Source: Salinispora cortesiana
GTDB taxonomy: Bacteria > Actinomycetota > Actinomycetes > Mycobacteriales > Micromonosporaceae
DNA length: 61,545 nucleotides
Direction: 5' to 3'
Assembly (NCBI RefSeq): GCF_000484695.1
Contig: NZ_AXVR01000028.1
Coordinates: forward strand, 1-61,545
This document shows, one piece after another, positions 37,999-47,958 of this stretch. Position 1 is the stretch's first letter, and each line of letters starts with the position of its first letter. The notes beneath the pieces are model-generated. The model searched no databases, had not been told where the DNA came from, and worked only from the letters and a program-made list of their open reading frames with translations. A program made the position numbers and the translations under genes.

Positions 37999-39180
37999 TC
38001 AGTCGGCGTCCCGCTCCGACTCCGGGCTCACCAGGACAACCTTCCGTCGCCGTGAGAGCAGCAGCAGCGCAGCGCCGGCCAGCAGCACGACCGCACCAAC
38101 GCCACCGATCAGGCCGACCTGCACCCCGGTGACCGGCAGGCCGCCGCCACCACCGGAGCCGGTCGGGGTATCCGTGGCGGTCGGGGTAGCTGTGGCGGTC
38201 GGGGTTGCCGTGGCGGTCGGGGTAGCCGTGGCGGTCGGGCTCGGCGAACCGGTGGGCGTGGGGCTCGGCGCGGAGAGGTTGACGAAGACGTCGAACTGGG
38301 CCGAGTCATCGCCGGGGTCGGTCTCCGCGAAGATCCGCCGCTGCTGGTCGGAGGCGGTTCGCGGCGTCGCCGCCGCCGCGCCGGAGGCGAGGTCGAGACC
38401 CACCGAGTAGAGGCTGCCCGGGCGGAGCACCGGCTCGGTCACGTCGGCGCCCACCCGCACCCGCACCGGCGCGGTGTAGAACTCGCCGGGGTCCAGCACC
38501 GCACCAGAATCGGCGCAGTGCACCTGCACCAGGCCATCGAGACCCGACTCTTCACAGCCCGCCGGCACTTCGGCGAAGGTAACGCCGGCCGGCAGGGTGA
38601 TCCCGTACGCGATACCGGTGGCCGAGCGGCTGCCGTGGTTGTAGACGGCCCAATCCAGTGGCGCGGTCTCACCCGGCCGTACCGGCGTCCGTGCCGGCTC
38701 ACCGCTGTCGTCGCCGTCGACCTCCACGTCGGCGTAGACGTCCTGCACCCAGCTGGTGAGGTCGTAGCCGGGCTTGACGACGGTGATGTCGTGCTCGATC
38801 TCGTTGTCCCCCGGGACCGGGTCGGCGGTGGCCGAGGTCACGGCGATGGCCAGGTGACCAGCATCACCGCGCTTGCCGAGGGAGAAGAGGGGGATACCGA
38901 AGTCCTCGCTGGTGCCGGCGGGCAGGTCACCGAGGAGGCAGCTGAAGGTGGTCCCGGTGGCCTCGCAGCCCGCCGGCACGACCACGCCGACCTTGCGTTC
39001 CTTCAGGTGCGCCGTCTCGACGGTCACCCGCACGGACTTCGCGTCGGCCGCGCTGCGGGTGTTGTTGATCTGGACCTTGAAAGGCTTGGCTCTGGCCTCC
39101 TCGACACCCTTGGCCAGCTCGTAACTGAGCGGAATCAATGCCAGGTCGGCCTGGTCAGCGGCGTGCGCCGGAGCGGACAC
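37999..39180 (-). CDS. LPXTG-anchored surface protein; reading frame without its signal peptide
   Basis: 393 residues open from a GTG at 39180. The first residues, SAPAHAADQADLALIPLSYEL, are the end of a signal peptide plus mature start; the hydrophobic part lies upstream in another frame (39155-39253). The body is about 280 residues of beta-rich repeats with paired Cys (GCEATGTTFSCLLG; GCEESGLDGLVQVHC), a Thr/Ala/Pro stalk with four 18-nt repeats, then LPVTG, a helix (LIGGVGAVVLLAGAALLLL) and SRRRK: a complete sortase signal. No sortase is in the window. As written the protein would not be exported; a single-base difference would restore it. Confidence 0.8.
   Translation of the reverse strand: MSAPAHAADQADLALIPLSYELAKGVEEARAKPFKVQINNTRSAADAKSVRVTVETAHLKERKVGVVVPAGCEATGTTFSCLLGDLPAGTSEDFGIPLFSLGKRGDAGHLAIAVTSATADPVPGDNEIEHDITVVKPGYDLTSWVQDVYADVEVDGDDSGEPARTPVRPGETAPLDWAVYNHGSRSATGIAYGITLPAGVTFAEVPAGCEESGLDGLVQVHCADSGAVLDPGEFYTAPVRVRVGADVTEPVLRPGSLYSVGLDLASGAAAATPRTASDQQRRIFAETDPGDDSAQFDVFVNLSAPSPTPTGSPSPTATATPTATATPTATATPTATDTPTGSGGGGGLPVTGVQVGLIGGVGAVVLLAGAALLLLSRRRKVVLVSPESERDAD
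38174..38245 (-). repeat. Four 18-nt tandem repeats (Thr-Ala-Pro stalk)
   Basis: Four copies of GTGGCGGTCGGGGTAGCC, differing at a few bases, encode a TPTATA-type repeat in the wall-spanning stalk. Confidence 0.85.
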
Positions 39181-39253
39181 CGATGCTGCCGGCCGCGACG
39201 AACAGGGCGACCGCCCCGGCCCGGGCCAGCGACGGACGGTGGAGCAACATCAT
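39155..39253 (-). pseudogene. Out-of-frame signal peptide of the LPXTG gene
   Basis: ATG 39253 reads MMLLHRPSLARAGAVALFVAAG, a clear signal peptide, then runs out of frame to a TGA. Removing one base in the GGCCGGCAGC stretch (about 39185-39195) would join it to ASVSAPAHA and the downstream frame. Either a real frameshift mutation or a sequence error. Confidence 0.75.
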
Positions 39254-39583
39254 CGATCCCCCCGAGGGTTAGGGACACGAGTTTCGAAACGAGCGGAGGC
39301 CCACCACCCCTCGATCGGGGTGGGGCGGCCCGGGCAGGCTCGCCCGGACCCGAAGCACCGGGCCGGGACACTAGCGGGCGATGATCACCCTGGCTAGCCC
39401 GCCGCGTGGGCGTGCGAACGTTGCCCTCGCAGCCAAGCCCGGGGATTGTCCGGATTAGCGGGGGTTGTCATCCACAACGTGGACCATCACATCGACGAAC
39501 AGGCCACCGAAGTCAATACCTTCGGCCCACACCCTCGAGCCGTCCAGCCTCACACTAGCGTCGCTACCGAAAGGCCGGGTAGA
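39254..39583. other. 330-base gap upstream of the LPXTG gene
   Basis: No gene seen. Two small hairpins lie in the leader of the LPXTG gene: CCACCCC/GGGGTGG (39304-39323) and CCGGGC/GCCCGG (39330-39347). The mqnC side holds no obvious terminator. Confidence 0.4.
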
Positions 39584-40774
39584 TCACCCGGCGTCAACCA
39601 GTGGCAGCGTCTTCCCGGCGCCGCCGCCCGGCAGGGCGATCGACGAGAAGTGCGACACCACCCGGTCATCCCGCGGGTCCTCGGCGGGAGTGCGGTGCAC
39701 GGCGAGTCGCCGGTAGTGGGTGTCCCGCTGGGCGGGGATCCGGTCCGCTGACCGGATCATCCCGATCAGGTCGTGCAGGTTCGAACGGTGCCGCGCTCCG
39801 GCCGAGGAGATGACGTTCTCCTCCAGCATGATCGAGCCCAGATCGTCAACCCCCATGTGCAGCGCGAGCTGACCGACATCCTTGCCGGTGGTGAGCCACG
39901 ACGCCTGGAGGTGTGGCACGGTCTCGAAGAAGAGCCGGGACACTGCCACCAGCCGCAGGTACTCCAGGGTGGTGGCCTGGGTCCGACCCTTGAGGTGGTT
40001 GTTCTCCGGCTGGTAGGTCCACGGGATGAAGGCCCGGAAGCCCCGCGTCCGGTCCTGCACGTCGCGGATCATCCGGAGGTGCTCGATCCGCTCGGTGGCG
40101 GTCTCCCCGGTACCCATCATCATCGTCGCGGTCGACTCGATGCCCTGCTGGTGGGCGAGCTCCATCACCTCGAGCCAGCGCTCACCGGACTCCTTCAGCG
40201 GCGCGATCGCCTTCCGCGGCCGGGCCGGCAGCATCTCGGCGCCGGCGCCCGCGATCGAGTCCAGGCCGGCCGCCTTGATCCGGGTGATGGCCTCGGTCAG
40301 CCCCACCCCGGACACCTTCGCCATGTGCAGGATCTCGCTCGGGCCGATCGAGTGGATGGCGAGCTGCGGGTAGGCCCGCTTCACCGAGGAGAAGAGCTCC
40401 TCGTAGTACTCCACCCCGTAGTCGGGATGATGCCCACCCTGAAGCATCACCTGGGTGGCGCCCAACTCGACGGCCTCGCCGCAGCGGCGCAGGATCTCCT
40501 CCGTCGGGTGGGTCCAGCCCTCCCGGTGCTTGGGCGCGCGGTAGAAGGCGCAGAACCGGCACGCCGTCACACAGACGTTCGTGTAATTGATGTTGCGGTC
40601 GATCAGGTACGTGACGATGTTGTCCGGGTACCACCGCCGCCGTACCGCGTCGGCCGCCTCACCCAGCGCGTGCAAGGGCGCTTCGGTGTAGAGCAGCAGG
40701 GCCTCCTCAGGCGTGATCCGCCCGCCGTCCGCGCCGCGCTGCAGGATGTCGTTGATCTCCCGGCTCACCGTCAC
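39584..40774 (-). CDS. mqnC: Cyclic dehypoxanthinyl futalosine synthase
   Basis: Radical-SAM enzyme of the futalosine menaquinone route; cyclises dehypoxanthinyl futalosine. About 396 residues. The [4Fe-4S] motif is CVTACRFCAFYR, preceded by NINYTNV; MLQGGHHPDYGVEYYEELF and GTGETATERIEHLRMIR are typical of MqnC rather than CofH. GTG 40774 is chosen; GTG 40768 is also possible, with GGGAG upstream of both. The tail is longer by about 20 residues than usual. 126 bases separate it from paaE. Confidence 0.92.
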   Translation of the reverse strand: MTVSREINDILQRGADGGRITPEEALLLYTEAPLHALGEAADAVRRRWYPDNIVTYLIDRNINYTNVCVTACRFCAFYRAPKHREGWTHPTEEILRRCGEAVELGATQVMLQGGHHPDYGVEYYEELFSSVKRAYPQLAIHSIGPSEILHMAKVSGVGLTEAITRIKAAGLDSIAGAGAEMLPARPRKAIAPLKESGERWLEVMELAHQQGIESTATMMMGTGETATERIEHLRMIRDVQDRTRGFRAFIPWTYQPENNHLKGRTQATTLEYLRLVAVSRLFFETVPHLQASWLTTGKDVGQLALHMGVDDLGSIMLEENVISSAGARHRSNLHDLIGMIRSADRIPAQRDTHYRRLAVHRTPAEDPRDDRVVSHFSSIALPGGGAGKTLPLVDAG

Positions 40775-40900
40775 GCTCCCGAGCCTACGTCGCCCCGGCC
40801 CGACCGGTGACGAGCGGCCACCGGCGGTGTGAGCTCTCCGGCCGTTGACCCGCCGCCGCCCGGGTGGCCGACCAATCGCGGCCGGCACCGCCCCGCGGGC

Positions 40901-42010
40901 TCAGGCATCGTAGTCAACCGTGAGTCGATCGGTGGTCGGGCTGGACTGGCAGGTGAGAACGTAACCCGCTGCCAGCTCGTCCGGCTCCAGCGCATAGTTG
41001 CGGGCCATCGTCACCGCACCGGCCACGACCTTCGCCCGGCAGGTCGAACAGACGCCCCCCTTACACGCGTACGGCAGCTCCGCGCGAACCCGCAGCGCCG
41101 CGTCCAGCACCCGATCCGCCCGGTCCATGGTCACCGTTGACGAACGCCCGTCGAGGATGATCGTGACCTCGGTACCCGCCTCCGGCTGGTGCTCGGGGCG
41201 GCGGACCGGCTCCGGGGGCGCATCCACGTGGAAGAGCTCGGCGTGCACCGCGGCCTCCGGGACGCCCCGGGCGGTCAGGACCCGCTGGGCGTCCGTCACC
41301 ATCCGGTACGGGCCGCAGAGGAACCACTCCTCGATCGCCTCGGCCGGCACGATCGTGTCGAGTAGCCGGCCCAGCCGCTCGGCGTCGATGCGGCCGGAGA
41401 GCAGGGGGGACTCGCCCTGCTCGCGGGAGAGCACGTGGACCAGGTGCAGCCGGGTCGGGTAGCGGTCCTTCAGGTCGGCGAGTTCCTCGGCGAACATCAC
41501 GGTGCTCGCCGAGCGGTTGCCGTAGACCAGGGTGAAGGTGCTGGCGGGTTCGACGGCCAGGGCCGTGGCGACCAGGGAGAGCACCGGGGTGATACCGGAG
41601 CCGGCGGCCACCGCCGCGTAGGCGCGCACCCGGTCCGGCCGCAGCGCGGTGGTGAAGTGGCCGAGCGGCGGCAGCACCTCGACGGTGTCACCGCCACGTA
41701 GGGCCGCACAGGCATACGTGGAGAAGGCACCGCCGGGGATCTCCCGGACCCCGATCCGCAGCAACCCCCGCTCGGCCAGGTCCTGGGGCGTCGAACAGAT
41801 CGAGTACGAGCGCCGCACCTCCTCGCCCTGCTCCGTCCTCCGGCGCACGGTCAGGTGCTGGCCGGGGGTGAACGCGAAGGTCGCGCGCAGCTCGTCCGGT
41901 ACGGCGAAGGTGACGGCCACCGCATCAGCGGTGAGCCGGTCGACGGTGGCCACGGGCAGCGGGTGGAAGACCGGCCGACGACGGGTCGGCCGGGTGATCG
42001 TGACAGTCAC
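40901..42010 (-). CDS. paaE: 1,2-phenylacetyl-CoA epoxidase, reductase subunit
   Basis: Delivers electrons from NADPH to the PaaA di-iron site. 369 residues: FAD-binding RRSYSICSTP, NAD-binding AAGSGITPVLSL and LCGPYRMV, and a C-terminal plant-type [2Fe-2S] ferredoxin with CKGGVCSTCRAKV and a final Cys in VLTCQSSP. Overlaps paaD by 4 bases; last gene of the operon. Confidence 0.96.
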   Translation of the reverse strand: MTVTITRPTRRRPVFHPLPVATVDRLTADAVAVTFAVPDELRATFAFTPGQHLTVRRRTEQGEEVRRSYSICSTPQDLAERGLLRIGVREIPGGAFSTYACAALRGGDTVEVLPPLGHFTTALRPDRVRAYAAVAAGSGITPVLSLVATALAVEPASTFTLVYGNRSASTVMFAEELADLKDRYPTRLHLVHVLSREQGESPLLSGRIDAERLGRLLDTIVPAEAIEEWFLCGPYRMVTDAQRVLTARGVPEAAVHAELFHVDAPPEPVRRPEHQPEAGTEVTIILDGRSSTVTMDRADRVLDAALRVRAELPYACKGGVCSTCRAKVVAGAVTMARNYALEPDELAAGYVLTCQSSPTTDRLTVDYDA

Positions 42011-42483
42011 AGTGCCTTCAGGTGGTCGAAGGGTTCGGTACAGGATCGGCAGCGTCGTAAAGCCTTACACGCGGTCGAACCGAAGCGGCTGATCTGCTCG
42101 GTCTCCGGGGATCCACACCACGGGCAGCGGACCGTCAGGGTCAGCGGCACCGGGCCGGTGGGGCGGACCGGAGCGGGTGGGGCGATGCCGGCACGGGCGA
42201 GTTTGGCCCGCCCCGCCTCGGTGATCCAGTCGGTGCTCCACGGCGGCGTGTAGACGGTACGGACCTCGGCCTGAGGGTGGCCGGCGGCGACGAGCGCCTG
42301 ACGGATGTCGGCCCGGATCACGTCCATCGCCGGGCAACCAGTGTAGGTGGGGGTGATGGTGACCACCACCCGACCGGTGCCCGGTTCCTCGTCAACCGAC
42401 CGCAGAATGCCGAGCTCCGCGATGGTGATCACCCGGATCTCGGGGTCCACCACCGCGGCCACCGCAGCCCGGGCGGTCGTCAC
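42007..42483 (-). CDS. paaD: Phenylacetyl-CoA epoxidase maturation protein
   Basis: MIP18/SufT-like protein thought to help assemble the epoxidase metal centres. 158 residues: VVDPEIRVITIAELGILR and TPTYTGCPAMDVI in the DUF59 domain, then a zinc-ribbon tail with CPWCGSPETEQIS and CRSCTEPFDHLK. Overlaps both neighbours by 4 bases. Confidence 0.95.
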   Translation of the reverse strand: MTTARAAVAAVVDPEIRVITIAELGILRSVDEEPGTGRVVVTITPTYTGCPAMDVIRADIRQALVAAGHPQAEVRTVYTPPWSTDWITEAGRAKLARAGIAPPAPVRPTGPVPLTLTVRCPWCGSPETEQISRFGSTACKALRRCRSCTEPFDHLKAL

Positions 42484-43274
42484 CAGGACGCTCCGGGATG
42501 AGCTCGGTGCAGCACCTGCAGCTCGGCGAGCAGGTACGACAGGTGCTCGGTGTGCACGCCGCTCCGGCCGCCGTCCGGCTTCCAGGCGGTCTCGGGCACC
42601 GTCAACGTGGCCTCGGCGAGCACGCCGGAGACGACTGAGTCGAAGTCGACGCGCAGGGTGGCCGGATCGACCGGCGCGGTCGGGTCCGGGGCGAGGAGTT
42701 CGTGCGTGTACGGCCAGACCTCGTCAACCGCCGCCTGCATCCGGCGATGCGACTCGTCGGTGCCGTCGCCGAGCCGCCGCACCCACAACGAGGCGTGATC
42801 CAGGTGGTAGGCCGACTCCTTGCGCGCCTTCGCCCCGATCGCGGCCAGCCGCTCGTCGCCGCAGCCGGCCAGCGCGGTGTAGAGCGGCACCTGGTACGCC
42901 GCCAGAAAGAGCAGCTTCGCCATGGTCAGCGCGAAGTCACCATTGGGCAGCTCGACCAGGAGGCAGTTGCGGAACTCCCGGTCGTCGCGCCGGTACGCCA
43001 ACGCGTCCTCGTCCCGCCCGGCTCCTTCCACCTCGCCCGCGTAGGTCAGCAGCAGGCGTGCCGCCCCGAGCTGGTCGAGGGCGATGTTGGACAGGGCGAT
43101 GTCCTCTTCCATCTCCGGCCCACGGGTGCACCACTGGGCCAGCCGCTGGGCCGCGACGAGCGCGTCGTCGGCGAGGCCCAGGACGAAGTCGAAGCGGTGG
43201 GTGACGGCCCCCGGCACGGTCAGCGTCGTCGCCGGCATGGCTCCCGGCGCGGTCTGTTCGGCTTGCGCGGTCAC
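42480..43274 (-). CDS. paaC: 1,2-phenylacetyl-CoA epoxidase, structural subunit C
   Basis: Ferritin-like non-catalytic partner of PaaA. 264 residues: VLGLADDALVAAQRLAQWCTRGP, EEDIALSNIALDQLGAARLLL and KARKESAYHLDHASLWVRRLGDG are typical. Overlaps paaB and paaD by 4 bases. Confidence 0.95.
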   Translation of the reverse strand: MTAQAEQTAPGAMPATTLTVPGAVTHRFDFVLGLADDALVAAQRLAQWCTRGPEMEEDIALSNIALDQLGAARLLLTYAGEVEGAGRDEDALAYRRDDREFRNCLLVELPNGDFALTMAKLLFLAAYQVPLYTALAGCGDERLAAIGAKARKESAYHLDHASLWVRRLGDGTDESHRRMQAAVDEVWPYTHELLAPDPTAPVDPATLRVDFDSVVSGVLAEATLTVPETAWKPDGGRSGVHTEHLSYLLAELQVLHRAHPGASW

Positions 43275-43591
43275 AGGTGAGCAGCCCCCTCCGGCACCTC
43301 GTAGAAGGTCGGGTGCCGATAGACCTTGTCCGCCGCCGGGTCAAAGAAGGCGTCCTTCTCATCCGGGCTCGACGCGGTGATGGCGGCGGCCGGCAGCACC
43401 CAGATCGACACCCCCTCCTGTCGCCGGGTGTAGAGGTCCCGGGCGTTGCGCAGAGCCAGCTCGGCGTCGGCGGCGTGCAGGCTGCCGACATGGGTGTGCG
43501 CCAGCCCACGCCGGGCCCGGACGAAGACCTCCCAGAGCGGCGCCGGCGGAGCCCCACCCGGCTGGCCGGTCGGCTCGCTGTACTCGCTCAC
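43271..43591 (-). CDS. paaB: 1,2-phenylacetyl-CoA epoxidase subunit B
   Basis: Small bridging subunit (106 residues) of the epoxidase. [38 protein letters not shown] is the family signature. Coupled to paaA and paaC by 4-base overlaps. Confidence 0.96.
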   Translation of the reverse strand: MSEYSEPTGQPGGAPPAPLWEVFVRARRGLAHTHVGSLHAADAELALRNARDLYTRRQEGVSIWVLPAAAITASSPDEKDAFFDPAADKVYRHPTFYEVPEGAAHL

Positions 43592-44658
43592 GCCACCTTC
43601 TCCTTCTTACTCGCCTGTTCCTTCTTGTTGGCCTGCTTGGCCGCGTACGCGGCGGCGGCGGCCCGGACCCAGGCACCCTCCCGATGCGCCCGACGGCGGT
43701 GCTCCATCCGCTGCCGGTTACACGGACCCGCCCCCTTGATCACCCGCATCAGCTCCGCGTAGTCGGGCTGGGTGAAGTCGTAGGCACCGCGCTCGTCGTT
43801 CCAGCGCAGCGCCGGGTCGGGGAGAGTGAGGCCGAGCACCTCGGCCTGACCCACGCACATGTCCACGAACCGCTGGCGCAGCTCGTCGTTGGAGAAGCGC
43901 TTGATCTTCCAGGCCATCGACTGGGCGGAGTGGGTGGAGTCGGTGTCCGGCGGGCCGAACATCGCCAGCGATGGGTACCACCAGCGGTTCACCGATTCCT
44001 GAGCCATCTCCCGCTGGGCCGGGGTGCCGTGGGCGAGGGTGTAGAGGATCTCGTACCCCTGCCGTTGGTGGAACGACTCCTCCTTGCAGATCCGGATCAT
44101 CGCCCGCGCGTACGGCCCGTACGAGCAGCGACACAGGGGCACCTGGTTGACGATCGCCGCGCCGTCCACCAGCCATCCGATCGTGCCCATGTCGGCCCAG
44201 CTGAGGGTCGGGTAGTTGAAGATCGAACTGTACTTTTGCCGGCCCGACAGCAGCAGGTCAACCAGCTCGTCCCGGCTGACCCCGAGGGTCTCCGCGGCGG
44301 CGTAGAGGTAGAGGCCGTGGCCGGCCTCGTCCTGCACTTTGGCGAGCAGGATCGCCTTGCGCTTGAGGGAGGGGGCACGAGTGATCCAGTTGCCCTCCGG
44401 CTGCATCCCGATGATCTCGGAGTGGGCATGCTGCGCGATCTGGCGAATCAGGGTCGCGCGGTACGCCTCCGGCATCCAGTCCCGCGGCTCGACCTTCTGG
44501 TCAGCGGCGATGACCTCGGCGAAGTAGGCGGCCGGATCCGCACCGACGGCACCGTGCCGCCCACGCTCGGCTGCCTCCCGCAGCGCCGTCTCGGCCGCCT
44601 CGACCTCGCCGAGTAGGCCGCCGGAGGTGTCGTCGGCGGGGAAGTCATTCCCATACAT
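43588..44658 (-). CDS. paaA: 1,2-phenylacetyl-CoA epoxidase, catalytic subunit A
   Basis: Di-iron epoxidase that makes the ring-1,2-epoxide of phenylacetyl-CoA. 356 residues from ATG 44658; the longer frame to 44718 runs through the promoter region. Iron-ligand helices: [33 protein letters not shown] and [16 protein letters not shown]. The last 40 residues are an Ala/Lys-rich tail. First gene of the operon; other pathway genes (paaK, paaG, paaZ) are not in the window. Confidence 0.96.
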   Translation of the reverse strand: MYGNDFPADDTSGGLLGEVEAAETALREAAERGRHGAVGADPAAYFAEVIAADQKVEPRDWMPEAYRATLIRQIAQHAHSEIIGMQPEGNWITRAPSLKRKAILLAKVQDEAGHGLYLYAAAETLGVSRDELVDLLLSGRQKYSSIFNYPTLSWADMGTIGWLVDGAAIVNQVPLCRCSYGPYARAMIRICKEESFHQRQGYEILYTLAHGTPAQREMAQESVNRWWYPSLAMFGPPDTDSTHSAQSMAWKIKRFSNDELRQRFVDMCVGQAEVLGLTLPDPALRWNDERGAYDFTQPDYAELMRVIKGAGPCNRQRMEHRRRAHREGAWVRAAAAAYAAKQANKKEQASKKEKVA

Positions 44659-45004
44659 GCCCCAAGTGTTACAGCTCAGCACGTCAATCTCTAGGGGGTG
44701 TAACAGGTTTCCGGCCAAGGGTCAGCCACCCAACCCCACCGACAGCACTATGAGCCGAGTCACAATCAAGCCCTAAATAGGTTCATAAAGCGCGCACCAT
44801 CCGCAACTCCCGCCATTTATGACACGCCTTCGCCGGGAACGAGTCTCGGCGCGGCGCGGATCCAGACGTAGACTTCCCGCGGTCACACCGACCTGCTGCC
44901 GGCGATCGTTACGTAGCCGAGGCCACCCCTGCCTCGACCGCGCCGATCCCTCCCCGGTCTTGCGAGCCGGCCCCCTGGCCCCGACATCTGGAGTCCACCC
45001 AGTT
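44659..45004. promoter_or_regulatory. Divergent paaA / serine hydrolase gap with candidate operator
   Basis: 346 bases without a gene. TGTTACA (44667-44673) and TGTAACA (44699-44705) are inverted copies centred 32 bases apart, about three helical turns, straddling the expected paaA promoter. TTGACG also occurs between them on the minus strand. A repressor that senses phenylacetyl-CoA is a reasonable guess. Confidence 0.4.
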
Positions 45005-45976
45005 ATGCGTCCACGGTTGCTAGCCGTCATGGCGGTCGTCCTCGGAATTGCTTTGATCATTCCCGCTGCGTACGCCCGCCTCGACGATGGCGGCACCGAC
45101 ACCGAGGCGAGCATTCCCACGCCCGCTCCCTCCCCGCCCCCGCCGCCGACCCTGGCCGACGCGCCGGTGTCCGTACCCTTCGAGGGCGAGTTCTTCTCCT
45201 GGGCGCTGATGGACCGCCAGACCGACACGATCTCCGGTGCGGAGAACCTCGCCGACACCAGCTCCACCGAGTCGATGATCAAAGTGTGGTTCGCCGCCGA
45301 CTACCTCAACCAGCTCGGTGACGAGTCGCTCTCGACGACGATGCGCGACGCCATCACCACCGCGGTCCGGGACAGCAACGACGACGCGGCGAACCTGCTC
45401 TACCGGGAGGTCGGCAGGTCGGCCACCATCGACCGGATGATCAGCACCTGCGGCCTCACCGACACCAAACCCGGCACCGTGTCGGGCTACGTCGGGTGGT
45501 GGAGCTTCACCCAGATGTCCCCCCGGGACGCGGTCCGGCTCGGCGACTGCATCGCCGACGGAACGGCCGCCGGGCCGACGTGGACCGAGTTCCTGCTGGA
45601 CGAGATGAGCCAGGTTCGGGGTACGACCGCCCCCGACGACCAGAACGCGCGCTCCGGAGGCGGCCGCTGGGGGATCATCGACGGCCTACCCGAGTCGATC
45701 ACGAGCCAGGGTCCGGTCGGCATGAAGAACGGGTGGACAGCCCTGAATTACGACGGCAACTGGCACGTCAACTGCCTCGCGGTGAACGACCAGTGGAGTC
45801 TCGCCGTGATGATGCGGTACCCGCAGCAGAGCGGGCTCGACTACGGCGCCCAGACCTGCGCCAACGTCACCACCCAGCTCGTCACCCCGCAGCCCGGCGC
45901 CGGCCTGAAGGTGCCGCAGCAGCCGACGGCCTCGCTTGATGAGCTGATCTCCGACTTTCTCGGGGAGGATCTCTGA
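45005..45976 (+). CDS. Beta-lactamase-fold serine hydrolase, first of a tandem pair
   Basis: 323 residues. An N-terminal signal or anchor helix (LLAVMAVVLGIALIIPAAYA), a Pro-rich linker, then a class-A beta-lactamase/DD-peptidase-like domain: SMIKVW supplies SxxK, RDSNDDAANLLY sits where the SDN motif is expected, and MKNGW is in the KTG position. Loss of KTG for KNG suggests it is not a normal beta-lactamase. It probably acts outside the membrane on cell wall. ATG 45005 has GGAG 11 bases upstream. Its stop shares one base with the next start. Confidence 0.82.
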   Translation: MRPRLLAVMAVVLGIALIIPAAYARLDDGGTDTEASIPTPAPSPPPPPTLADAPVSVPFEGEFFSWALMDRQTDTISGAENLADTSSTESMIKVWFAADYLNQLGDESLSTTMRDAITTAVRDSNDDAANLLYREVGRSATIDRMISTCGLTDTKPGTVSGYVGWWSFTQMSPRDAVRLGDCIADGTAAGPTWTEFLLDEMSQVRGTTAPDDQNARSGGGRWGIIDGLPESITSQGPVGMKNGWTALNYDGNWHVNCLAVNDQWSLAVMMRYPQQSGLDYGAQTCANVTTQLVTPQPGAGLKVPQQPTASLDELISDFLGEDL

Positions 45977-46908
45977 TGGCCAGCCAGCCTGACGCGCGGC
46001 AGGGCGGCACCTCACTGCTCAAGGTGGCCGCGATCACGGCCGTACTGATCGGTTTCGTGTTGGCCTCCCTCCGCCTGCTACCCGGGTCACCCTTCGCCTC
46101 CGACGCGACGGCCCAGTGGGGAGGGAGTCCAGCACAGGAGCAGTCTGGCGGCCCCACAGAGCAGATCCAGCCCACGCCATCGCCGAGCCCGACCCTCGAA
46201 CCGCTACCCTTCGCAGCGAACGATCTCACCAGCCTGGGCATCGACAGCTGGTACGCCTGGAGCGTGCTGGACCGCCGTACCGGTGAGATCATCGGCTCGG
46301 AGAACATGGCCGAGACCAACACCACGGCTTCGATGATCAAATCTTGGATCGTCGCCGACTATCTGCGCCGCACGGTGGAGGCCGGCCGGACCCCGACCGA
46401 GACCGAGCTCGCCGACGCCACCAAGATCATTCGTGATAGTGACAACGCCCTCACCCAGGAGTTCTACAACAACCTCGGCGGGTCCGTCACCATCGAGCGC
46501 CTACTGTCCCGATGCGAGCTGACCGACAGCAACGTTTCGGAGGACGGTGGCTGGAGCCGGACCGAGCTGTCCCCGCGGGACACCGCCCGGCTCGGTGAGT
46601 GCATCGCCGACGGCACGGCCGCCGGCCCGGAGTGGACGGACTGGCTCCTCGAGGAGATGCGGCTGGTGCGGGGCACCGGCGACTTCGGCATCCGCAAGGC
46701 CTTTCCGTCGGCGGTCAGCGAGACCATCGCCATCAAGAACGGCTGGGTGGACCGCACCCGCGAGCAGGAGAACCATGTCAACTGTCTGGCGATCGGCGAC
46801 ACCTGGACGATGGGGTTGATGCTGCGCTACCCGGTCGCGCAGGGCTACCAGTACGGCATGGACAACTGCCAGAAAATCACCGAGGCCCTGCTGACCGAAC
46901 CGCTCTGA
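45976..46908 (+). CDS. Beta-lactamase-fold serine hydrolase, second of a tandem pair
   Basis: 310 residues, paralogous to the gene before it. N-terminal helix (LLKVAAITAVLIGFVLASLRLL), Ser/Pro linker, then SMIKSW (SxxK), RDSDNALTQEFYN (an exact SDN) and IKNGW. Both proteins share RLGECIADGTAAGPEWTDWLLEEM-type sequence and a conserved NHVNCLAIGD-type strand. Overlap TGATG with the first gene means coupled translation. Confidence 0.82.
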   Translation: MASQPDARQGGTSLLKVAAITAVLIGFVLASLRLLPGSPFASDATAQWGGSPAQEQSGGPTEQIQPTPSPSPTLEPLPFAANDLTSLGIDSWYAWSVLDRRTGEIIGSENMAETNTTASMIKSWIVADYLRRTVEAGRTPTETELADATKIIRDSDNALTQEFYNNLGGSVTIERLLSRCELTDSNVSEDGGWSRTELSPRDTARLGECIADGTAAGPEWTDWLLEEMRLVRGTGDFGIRKAFPSAVSETIAIKNGWVDRTREQENHVNCLAIGDTWTMGLMLRYPVAQGYQYGMDNCQKITEALLTEPL

Positions 46909-46965
46909 CCGGCGACGCGCGCCGCGAGTTGGTCCGCCGAAGGAGCGGGCCAACGCCATCGCGGG

Positions 46966-46993
46966 CCACTGTGGTCAGCCGAGGCCACAGTGG
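46966..46993. terminator. Hairpin between convergent genes
   Basis: CCACTGTGG (46966-46974) pairs with CCACAGTGG (46985-46993), 10-nt loop, between the serine hydrolase and mqnA stops. Confidence 0.6.
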
Positions 46994-47012
46994 TCAGCGC
47001 GGGGCGTAGCGG

Positions 47013-47951
<939 letters not shown>

Positions 47952-47958
47952 TCATCCG

